From: Porticoccus sp.
GTDB lineage: Bacteria; Pseudomonadota; Gammaproteobacteria; Pseudomonadales; Porticoccaceae
Direction: 5' to 3'
Length of the DNA: 40,902 nt
Assembly (NCBI GenBank): GCA_021773405.1
Contig: JAJFKD010000051.1
Span: 1 to 40,902 of the forward strand
This document shows, in pieces, positions 34,829 through 40,902 of this stretch (within the stretch, counting starts at the first letter, position 1; each line of letters begins with the position of its first letter). The notes under the pieces were generated by a model, which was not told the origin of the DNA, ran no database searches, and saw only the letters and a list, made by a program, of their open reading frames with translations. Made by a program: the position numbers and the translations under genes.

Positions 34829-36172
34829 TTACGAGAGCTGCCCCCCTTTATAGAAATCTTTTTTAGTGACAAGGAATATGTTTTGGAAATTGGATCCAGA
34901 TAGTTTGAAGTAATAATAAACTAAAAAAATTGAGCTTAAAAAGTTTGAAGCTGTTACAGCCCAGGCTGCACCATGAAGGCCCCAAAGGGGTATAAACGAT
35001 GTCAAAAATATTATATTAAAAAAGATATTAACTGCCATATTAATAGAGACTAATTGTGGCTTGTTGATACCATTAAAATATGCAAATAAGACTTTGCATA
35101 ATGACCTCAACCACATTCCTGGGTATAGAATAAACAGTATGGCTATTGCTGGATAAAAACTCTCAGAAAATAGGATGGGTATTAGCCATTCGGCGGTGGC
35201 TATCAATAGAATTCCTAAAATGAAAACAAAGGTAGAAACACAACGTGCGGATTTTGATACAAGGTCTACTCTTCCGCACTTGCTTTCTGCAATACGAGGT
35301 AGTGTTACATTGTTGACGACATCGGCAAGGGTACCAACTTGTGTTAATAGGGCCATTGCCAATGCAAAATAGCCAATCTCGTCCTTGGTAAGATAAAAGG
35401 CAACCAAAATCGTACCAATGCGTAAGTTAGTCATCATTCCAATGGAGCCAACAAACATTCTACCGCCATAGGAAAATAGGTCGGCCATTACATGATAGCT
35501 GGGCTTTTGCAGGCGCAGCCCTTGTTTTTTTGACAGCATAATCGCCATTGTGCAGATGGCGATTACTGTACTAGCTAGGTCTGCCCATATTGGCGCCTGA
35601 ACATCTAAGTCAGTTGCGTGGAATAAAAGAAGGGTAGTAAGCAGGGATAAAAGTGCTTTTGATAAAGTGATAGCAGCCAAAATAGAGAACATACGAAGGC
35701 CGCGCAGAAAACCTGCACTGATATTATAAGCAACGATGGCTGATGCCCAGGCAATTGATAATGTAAATGCTTGGGGAGAGGCTTGCTCAAAAAATTTTAT
35801 CGGAGTGTCGATAATCAGCAGTAGGGAAGGCAACATAATAGCCAGTAGTAACAGGTAATATAAGGAGCAAAATCCTGCCACTTCGTTAAGCGGTTTATCT
35901 TTTGAGGCGGAAAAATAACTGGCTGCCCAGTCAATACCAAAGGTAAAGAATGTTGCTGCAAAGGTGCTAAATATCAGGCATATCGCATACTCGCCCCGCA
36001 TTTCGGGACCAAGTACCCAAGCTAGAGCTGACTGCATTGCCAGCCCAATTAGCATACTTCCACCTCGCGAAAACAACGTGACAATTAAGTCTTGCAAACC
36101 ACGTGTGAAGTAAGCTTTCTGGAACAAAATAACCCCAAGTAAGATTTTGTAAGAAGTGAGTATGGAGCCCAT
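34829..36172 (-). CDS. Wzx-type oligosaccharide flippase (MOP superfamily)
   Basis: 447 aa from ATG 36172 (an in-frame TTG lies 9 nt upstream; neither has a strong ribosome site). About 12-14 membrane helices. The N-terminal helix region GLQDLIVTLFSRGGSMLIGLAMQSALAWVLGPEMRGEYAI is typical of polysaccharide biosynthesis flippases (Polysacc_synt family). It would flip the undecaprenyl-linked repeat unit to the periplasm. First gene of the minus-strand block Wzx, Wzy, secreted protein, acyltransferase, and divergent from the exosortase gene. Confidence 0.92.
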   Translation of the reverse strand: MGSILTSYKILLGVILFQKAYFTRGLQDLIVTLFSRGGSMLIGLAMQSALAWVLGPEMRGEYAICLIFSTFAATFFTFGIDWAASYFSASKDKPLNEVAGFCSLYYLLLLAIMLPSLLLIIDTPIKFFEQASPQAFTLSIAWASAIVAYNISAGFLRGLRMFSILAAITLSKALLSLLTTLLLFHATDLDVQAPIWADLASTVIAICTMAIMLSKKQGLRLQKPSYHVMADLFSYGGRMFVGSIGMMTNLRIGTILVAFYLTKDEIGYFALAMALLTQVGTLADVVNNVTLPRIAESKCGRVDLVSKSARCVSTFVFILGILLIATAEWLIPILFSESFYPAIAILFILYPGMWLRSLCKVLFAYFNGINKPQLVSINMAVNIFFNIIFLTSFIPLWGLHGAAWAVTASNFLSSIFLVYYYFKLSGSNFQNIFLVTKKDFYKGGQLS

Positions 36173-36496
36173 CAAAACCAATTGGTAATTTTAGGGGAAT
36201 GATCCGCTCAATAGTTCAGTGCATACCTTTGATTTGTCGTTAGAGAGCAAAAACTCTGTGTAGGCAATTGTCTTCTAGCAGTTTGGAAAGCGTTCTAGAT
36301 TGTGCGTCATAAAAATGACATTTAGATGACGAAAATATTGCATAAATAATATATGTTCATGATTCTGTCATATGTCAAAGCTATACTCTGTTTATCTATA
36401 AATTTCCTAATAAATCAGTTTGTTACAGGTTTTTCCTGTGATCGTTATGGTTGGTGAAGACGTTGCTGCCGTCCATACATAGACGTTGAGGTTCCT
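36173..36496. other. Divergent promoter region between flippase and exosortase genes
   Basis: A 324-bp AT-rich gap serving two divergent transcripts. It contains the FleQ-box-like site at 36304-36332 (listed separately), a CTGTCAT element at 36365-36371 and a TATACT at 36382-36387 that could be a -10 for the exosortase. Two small hairpins lie in the exosortase leader: ACAGG/CCTGT at 36425-36439 and GACG/CGTC at 36459-36473. I found no sigma-54 -24/-12 promoter and no riboswitch here. Confidence 0.5.
36304..36332. promoter_or_regulatory. FleQ-box-like palindrome with overlapping repeats
   Basis: GTCATAAAAATGAC (36306-36319) fits the Pseudomonas FleQ box form GTCA-N6-TGAC, consensus GTCANTAAATTGAC. 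FleQ is a c-di-GMP-responsive regulator of exopolysaccharide genes. A further ATGACG (36326-36331) mirrors the CGTCAT at 36305-36310. ATGAC-like units also repeat at 11-bp spacing, so the same bases could be read as a poor Pho box. It lies 165-193 bp before the exosortase start and about 132 bp before the flippase start, so it could serve either. Confidence 0.4.
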
Positions 36497-38113
36497 GTGT
36501 CTGACATGAATTCCCCTTCCATTCGTCCCCAAACCCCACATAGTTCTAATGGAAGTTTTTTCTGGAAGGAGCCTCTATGGATTTGGGGAATATTTTTGAT
36601 GGTTGGTACCTTTGTTGGGATGATTTTTATCGAAGGCCTCACCTATATGGAATTAAAGTGGAGCAGCTCGGAGGAATATAGTTATGGCTATATGATTCCA
36701 GCCATTGTTTTATTTCTAATATGGCAACGAAAAAATACGCTGAGTGAATTGGTTTTCAAGGGTTCCTATGTGGGCTCCTTACTAGTTGCTATTGGATTGG
36801 TAGGTTATTTTATAGGAGAGCTCAGTGCCCTTTATATTGTTGTTCAGTACTCTTTCCTATTAGTGTTATACGGTTTGTTTCTGGCCTATATGGGCTGGAA
36901 AGGTTACCTGAAAATTGCAATACCTCTTTTTATTCTGGTATTCATGATTCCATTGCCAACTTTTCTCTATAACAATTTGTCCGCACAACTGCAGTTAATT
37001 TCCTCCCAATTGGGTGTCTGGTTTATTCGCCTCTTTGATATCAGCGTTTACCTGGAAGGTAACGTTATTGATCTTGGCTCTCTTAAACTGCAAGTTGTTG
37101 AGGCATGTAGTGGTCTACGTTATCTGTTTCCTTTAATGACCGTGGGTTTTATTTTAGCTTATTTTTATAAGGCCCCTTTCTGGAAGCGTGCTTTACTATT
37201 TTTCTCTAGTATTCCAATTACTGTTGGCATGAACAGTTTTCGTATTGGTGTCATTGGTTACACGGTTGAGCATTGGGGTAAATCAGCAGCCGAGGGTTTT
37301 TTGCATGACTTTGAAGGCTGGATAGTTTTTATGAGCTCTATGGTGCTCATGCTGGTTTTGGCTTGGTTGCTTAATTTTATTAGTACAGATAGAAAGCCTT
37401 TGCTTGATGTTCTGGCTATTTACTTGCCGGAACCCATGAATGCTGGAAAAAAAGTAAAAGAGAGGGCTTTGCCGAGACCTTTTATTGTTTCCATTTGTTT
37501 GGTTGTTCTAGCAACAGGCTTTTCTTATTCCTTACCTGATAGGGAAGATGTCATTGCCGATCGCCAACATTTTGAAACTTTTCCATTGCGCTTAGATGAA
37601 TGGCAAGGGGTTCCAGATCTGATGGAATCTCAGTATGTGAAAGTACTTAAGTTCAGTGATTATTTGATGGTGAATTACGCAAACGTCGACACCCAAAGAG
37701 TCAATTTTTATATTGCTTATTATGATTCTCAGCGCAAAGGTGCATCAGTGCACTCTCCCAAATCCTGTCTTCCTGGAGGAGGGTGGAAAATTAACAGTCA
37801 TAATGTGGCCACAGTGGAACAGACAGATGTTTACGGAAAGCCATTGGAAGTGAATCGGGTCATGATGAGCCTTGGTGAAGAGAAAAAATTGGTCTATTAC
37901 TGGTTTCAGCAACGTGGCCGTGTGATTACTAATGAATACATGGTGAAGTGGTACCTGTTCTGGGATGCCTTAACAAGGAATCGAACAGATGGTGCATTGG
38001 TTAGAATTATCACTGATATCAAGCCAGGTGAAAGTATAGAAAGCGCTGAAAAGGTTTTAACCGGTTTTACTCAGAATGCCGTTCCAAGGCTCAGTTCCTA
38101 CATTCCGGATTAA
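36497..38113 (+). CDS. xrtD: Exosortase fused to EpsI-like domain (XrtD type, VPLPA-CTERM)
   Basis: A 538-aa inner-membrane transpeptidase-like protein. Residues about 25-295 form the eight-helix exosortase domain with the catalytic triad Cys204 (VEACSGLRYLFP), Arg249 (MNSFRIGVIGY) and His270 (GFLHDFEGW). Residues about 325-538 are an EpsI/DUF3485 domain after another membrane helix, with the family motif HSPKSCLPGGGW. This fusion is the known layout of XrtD, the exosortase that matches VPLPA-CTERM signals; both CTERM proteins in this window (1755 and 23423) have such signals. It would cleave the signal and probably transfer the protein to a glycan or lipid acceptor. The start is GTG with GAGG just upstream. 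It lies 53 nt before the WecA-like gene. Triad and fusion are seen directly; the D-type label is knowledge plus inference. Confidence 0.93.
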   Translation: MSDMNSPSIRPQTPHSSNGSFFWKEPLWIWGIFLMVGTFVGMIFIEGLTYMELKWSSSEEYSYGYMIPAIVLFLIWQRKNTLSELVFKGSYVGSLLVAIGLVGYFIGELSALYIVVQYSFLLVLYGLFLAYMGWKGYLKIAIPLFILVFMIPLPTFLYNNLSAQLQLISSQLGVWFIRLFDISVYLEGNVIDLGSLKLQVVEACSGLRYLFPLMTVGFILAYFYKAPFWKRALLFFSSIPITVGMNSFRIGVIGYTVEHWGKSAAEGFLHDFEGWIVFMSSMVLMLVLAWLLNFISTDRKPLLDVLAIYLPEPMNAGKKVKERALPRPFIVSICLVVLATGFSYSLPDREDVIADRQHFETFPLRLDEWQGVPDLMESQYVKVLKFSDYLMVNYANVDTQRVNFYIAYYDSQRKGASVHSPKSCLPGGGWKINSHNVATVEQTDVYGKPLEVNRVMMSLGEEKKLVYYWFQQRGRVITNEYMVKWYLFWDALTRNRTDGALVRIITDIKPGESIESAEKVLTGFTQNAVPRLSSYIPD

Positions 38114-38166
38114 CCCGCCGTGAAGAATAAAGCGCTAGAAAGGATAAAACAGTTAGGTAGCCAATA

Positions 38167-39840
38167 ATGCTGCTCTTATCGAGCTTTATCGTGTCTCTCT
38201 TTATTACGATTTTGCTGATTCCGCCATTGATTAAATGGGCGGTAAAAATGCAAATTGTTGATATTCCTGATGAGCGCAAAGTGCATACCGGGATGATTCC
38301 CAGAATTGGCGGTTTGGCTATGGTGCTGGGTTCCATAGCTTCTATCTTACTCTGTTGTTTTTTTGACCTCGCTATCTTGTCCTATGTGATAGGCGCTTTA
38401 GTGATTTTGATTTTTGGCCTGCTGGATGATCGTTTTGACCTTAACTATAAGATCAAATTTCTTGGCCAGATAATCGCAATTTTCTTTCCCGTTGTTTTAG
38501 GTGGTATCCAGATAACCGCCTTGCCTTTTATTCCCTTTGAGTTGAGCCCCTATCTTGCTGTTCCTGTTACAGTTTTTGTTTTATTGGGGGTGACTAATGC
38601 AATAAATTTGTCCGATGGTTTGGATGGGCTGGCTGGAGGTACCAGTTTGTTAGCCCTGGGGCTTATTGCCCTGTTGTCTTACTTGTCTGAATCAATGGAA
38701 GTAATGCTGATTACCTTGGCTGTTATCGGTAGCACTTTGGGCTTTTTACGTTATAACACCTATCCGGCCCAAGTTTTTATGGGAGACAGTGGCAGCCAGT
38801 TTTTGGGGTTTTCTGTTGGTATTTTGGCTATTTGGGTGACCCAGGTTGTCAATCAGGCTTTGAGTCCAGTGCTTCCTCTATTAATTCTAGGTTTACCCAT
38901 TCTTGACACTCTGATGGTGATGGGGCAACGGATCAAAGAGGGGCGATCACCTTTTTCACCGGATAAAAATCACATTCACCACCGCTTTTTATCCATGGGG
39001 TTGCATCACTATGAGGCGGTATTTGCTATTTATGTGATTCAGTCCAGTTTGATCCTGACAGCCTATCTGGTTCGATACCAGTCGGATCTTTTAATTTTAA
39101 CGATTTTCCTATCATTTGGTTTGGCAGTTATTAGCTTCTTTTTAACCGGTGAGAAAAAGGGAAAAGTTTTCCGCAATGGAGAAGTTGGACAAGAAGGCAG
39201 GCGACAAAAAAGCCGTTACGCATTCAAGACATCTAAACGAATAGGGAAATTTCTATCATCAATCTTCGAAAATGATTACCTGGGAAAAAGTGGTTATTTG
39301 GGAGTAGCATTTTTACTTCCTTTATATGTTATTTCAGGCCTTTTCTTTACCGGCGTTGTGTCCACAGATATTACCTGGTTGTCGATGGGGTTGGTGGCTG
39401 TGTTGCTGATGACCATCAAGCTGGCTCCAACCGCAGGAACCATGTCTTTTCTGGAGAGAGCCTGTATTTATACGGCCATCGCTATTTTTGTTTACCTGTT
39501 TGAAAGCGCTGGGATACAACAGCAGGAGTCGCAATGGATTATGAAGGCTATGTTGGTGGCTCTGATTATTGCCATTGTCCTGTGTGTTGCTTTTGCGAAA
39601 GGTAGGCACTTTGATCCCACACCCCTTGATTTTCTAGTGGTGTTTATTGCCATTGCCTCACCGCAGTTACCTTTGTTGCAAGGGCAATTAAATATAGGGT
39701 TGATTCTTTTTAAGATTGTTGTGCTTTTTTATGGAGTGGAATTGATTATCGCTCATTATCAGAAGCATATGGGCTACCTTCGATTTATGCTGGTTCTCTC
39801 CCTTGGTTTGGTGGGTGCTAAGGGTATGCTTATCTTATAA
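38167..39840 (+). CDS. WecA/MraY-like undecaprenyl-phosphate sugar-1-phosphate transferase
   Basis: A 557-aa polytopic membrane protein that should attach the first sugar-1-phosphate to undecaprenyl phosphate and so start repeat-unit synthesis. The family motifs are in order: PDERKVHTGMIPRIGG (34-49), LLDDRFDL with the Mg-binding Asp87-Asp88, NAINLSDGLDGLAGG (144-158), FMGDSGSQFLG (204-214) and the HIHHR loop (269-273). WecA is about 370 aa. Here about 200 extra residues form a basic cytoplasmic linker (about 330-365) and six or so further helices with no motif I recognise. This extension is unusual and may tie the enzyme to the exosortase complex or to the Wzy step. Confidence 0.93.
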   Translation: MLLLSSFIVSLFITILLIPPLIKWAVKMQIVDIPDERKVHTGMIPRIGGLAMVLGSIASILLCCFFDLAILSYVIGALVILIFGLLDDRFDLNYKIKFLGQIIAIFFPVVLGGIQITALPFIPFELSPYLAVPVTVFVLLGVTNAINLSDGLDGLAGGTSLLALGLIALLSYLSESMEVMLITLAVIGSTLGFLRYNTYPAQVFMGDSGSQFLGFSVGILAIWVTQVVNQALSPVLPLLILGLPILDTLMVMGQRIKEGRSPFSPDKNHIHHRFLSMGLHHYEAVFAIYVIQSSLILTAYLVRYQSDLLILTIFLSFGLAVISFFLTGEKKGKVFRNGEVGQEGRRQKSRYAFKTSKRIGKFLSSIFENDYLGKSGYLGVAFLLPLYVISGLFFTGVVSTDITWLSMGLVAVLLMTIKLAPTAGTMSFLERACIYTAIAIFVYLFESAGIQQQESQWIMKAMLVALIIAIVLCVAFAKGRHFDPTPLDFLVVFIAIASPQLPLLQGQLNIGLILFKIVVLFYGVELIIAHYQKHMGYLRFMLVLSLGLVGAKGMLIL

Positions 39841-39902
39841 CCCGTTGTTTAACATATGATTATTCTTGTTCCCCTTTGCGCTGATCGAGAGTAAAGAGCC
39901 GT

Positions 39903-39920
39903 TTGTCATAAGATTGTCAC
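39903..39920 (+). promoter_or_regulatory. Pho-box-like repeat before the TPR lipoprotein gene
   Basis: TTGTCATAAGATTGTCAC has two near-identical 7-bp half-sites exactly 11 bp apart, with about 15 of 18 matches to the PhoB box. It lies 82 bp before the ATG at 40002. No clear -10 at PhoB spacing. Nothing else stands out in the 39841-40001 gap. Confidence 0.42.
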
Positions 39921-40001
39921 CGAATTGCCGCAAACTTCCCAAACGATTATCTCATTTAATTTTTATTTATCGGCTTTTTTACATTAGGTGTGTTTTTAAA
40001 A

Positions 40002-40902
40002 ATGTTCAGTACATACAGCCTTTCCAGATTGGTTCTTATCGCCTTGTTACTTTCTTCCCTGGTTGCTTGTAGCGGCTCAGAAAATCGCAAGGAAAAACAC
40101 ATTGAAACCGGCGAGCGTTTAATGCTTGAGGGTAACTATGAAAAGGCGAGGATAGAATTTAAAAATGCGCTACAAATCGACCCAAAGGATGCAAGTGCCT
40201 ACTTTTTGTTAGGGAAAATTCACGAGAGGCTGCAAAATTTTAACGAAGCTGCCAAGGCATATCTGACAGCGATACAGCTTGATGACGAACACTTGGATGC
40301 CCGGGTTTTACTGGGCAAGTTATATCTACTGGGTTTGTCCCCAGATAAGGCGGAAGAGCTTTCGAATGAAATCCTGCTAAAGCAACCTGAACATGTGGGT
40401 GGCGTATTAATTCGCGCAGGTGTTAAGACCCAGAGAAGTGACCTTCCCGGTGCGGTTGAAGATCTGGAATGGATTGTTTCCAAGGAGGCTCATCACCTGG
40501 ATGCAGTAGCCTTACTCTCATCGATTTATGCCAAAGAAGGCAAGCTGGAAAAGGCAGTAATGTTGATGGAAGGGGCCTTGCCTGCTCACAAGGAAGATAC
40601 CCGAATTCGCTATTCCCTGTCACAGCTGTATTTGAAGCAGAAAGAAGTTAAAAAGGCTATCAACGTTCTCAAGCAAAATCTAAAGATTGCACCAGAAGAT
40701 TTTGTCCATACGCTTAGGCTTGTTCAGACCCATAGCCTTAGTGGAGATGTGGATGCTGGCATAGCCGTATTTGCCGAGGCGATTAAACAACAGCCGGATA
40801 ACCTCGATGCCAAACTGATGGAGGCTGACTTTATCCGCCATCACCGTGATATTGACGCCGCTGAGGCCAGACTGTCTCTGCACATCAAAGAAAGTCCTGA
40901 GC
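40002..40902 (+). CDS. prsT: TPR-repeat lipoprotein, PrsT-like (partial, runs off the window)
   Basis: 300 codons are visible and the frame is open at the right edge. A lipoprotein signal (MFSTYSLSRLVLIALLLSSLVAC, lipobox LVAC with Cys23) precedes tetratricopeptide repeats from about residue 32: LMLEGNYEKARIEFKNAL, ASAYFLLGKIHERLQNFNEA, LDARVLLGKLYLLGLSPDKA, LDAVALLSSIYAKEGKLEKA, TRIRYSLSQLYLKQKEVKKA. This is the layout of PrsT, the large (about 900 aa) TPR lipoprotein that accompanies exosortase/polysaccharide loci. It probably acts at the outer membrane as an assembly scaffold for the exported polysaccharide or CTERM proteins. It lies 161 nt downstream of the WecA-like gene. The symbol rests on the N-terminus and context only. 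Confidence 0.85.
   Translation, partial: MFSTYSLSRLVLIALLLSSLVACSGSENRKEKHIETGERLMLEGNYEKARIEFKNALQIDPKDASAYFLLGKIHERLQNFNEAAKAYLTAIQLDDEHLDARVLLGKLYLLGLSPDKAEELSNEILLKQPEHVGGVLIRAGVKTQRSDLPGAVEDLEWIVSKEAHHLDAVALLSSIYAKEGKLEKAVMLMEGALPAHKEDTRIRYSLSQLYLKQKEVKKAINVLKQNLKIAPEDFVHTLRLVQTHSLSGDVDAGIAVFAEAIKQQPDNLDAKLMEADFIRHHRDIDAAEARLSLHIKESPE

Noticed and set aside
36365-36382. CTGTCAT followed by ATGTCAAAG read as a Pho box
   Set aside because: The second half-site is poor and the element would abut the TATACT, so spacing does not fit PhoB-type activation.
36182-36496. A sigma-54 promoter for the exosortase, as expected from PrsK/PrsR-controlled systems
   Set aside because: I looked for GG-N10-GC elements here and before the other exosortase-linked genes and found no convincing match.
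39866-40072. A 68-codon plus-strand frame ahead of the TPR gene
   Set aside because: It overlaps the lipoprotein signal sequence of the PrsT-like gene in another frame and crosses the Pho-box-like site; no protein features.
1-40902. Mobile elements, CRISPR arrays, tRNA or rRNA genes
   Set aside because: No transposase or integrase frames, no regularly spaced repeats with spacers, and no tRNA- or rRNA-like sequence was recognised. The repeats in tpsA are coding beta-helix repeats.

Overview
The window (40.9 kb, AT-rich) reads as a chromosomal cell-surface and biofilm-matrix island of a Gram-negative bacterium. A marine gammaproteobacterium is most likely: outer-membrane, TonB-type and exosortase genes are present, GTG starts are common, and the style resembles Cellvibrionales or Alteromonadales. 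No 16S or other phylogenetic marker is present, so this is an inference. I found no tRNA, rRNA, transposase, phage gene or CRISPR array.

Layout. (1) 1-5765: an orphan PstS-like secreted binding protein (minus strand); a long leader with a strong cyclic-di-GMP class I riboswitch candidate; a VPLPA-type CTERM surface protein; and two tandem paralogous eight-cysteine secreted proteins that look like the PstS fold. Strong intrinsic terminators follow each of the two paralogs. (2) 5791-23219: one apparent operon with a two-partner-secretion transporter (TpsB), a 10.2 kb filamentous haemagglutinin-like exoprotein (TpsA), an ExbB-type proton channel fused to a periplasmic DUF2341/LamG-like region, ExbD, a TonB-like protein, a large porin with a coiled-coil N-terminus and a periplasmic coiled-coil protein. 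(3) 23337-24190: a second VPLPA-CTERM protein on its own unit. (4) 24274-31329: an exopolysaccharide operon with Wza-like export protein, outer-membrane barrel, Wzz/GumC chain-length protein, CpsD-like ATPase, two glycosyltransferases and a hexapeptide acetyltransferase. (5) 31417-36172, minus strand and visibly more AT-rich: Wzx flippase, Wzy polymerase/ligase, a secreted protein of unknown function and a membrane acyltransferase. (6) 36497-40902: an exosortase-EpsI fusion (XrtD type), a WecA/MraY-like sugar-phosphate transferase that would start glycan synthesis, and the first 300 codons of a PrsT-like TPR lipoprotein running off the window.

How it fits together (inference). The WecA-like enzyme, glycosyltransferases, Wzx, Wzy, Wzz and Wza-like proteins would make and export a polysaccharide. 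The exosortase would process the two CTERM proteins and probably link them to the glycan or outer surface. The TPS operon would display a giant beta-helical fibre, with a dedicated TonB-ExbB-ExbD motor encoded beside it. Two separate signals point to c-di-GMP control: the riboswitch before the first matrix operon and a FleQ-box-like palindrome before the exosortase. Several promoter regions also carry Pho-box-like 11-bp repeats, which with three PstS-like proteins raises a phosphate-starvation hypothesis. The TPS operon with its own TonB motor, in a c-di-GMP/exosortase setting, is the best candidate for an undescribed system here.
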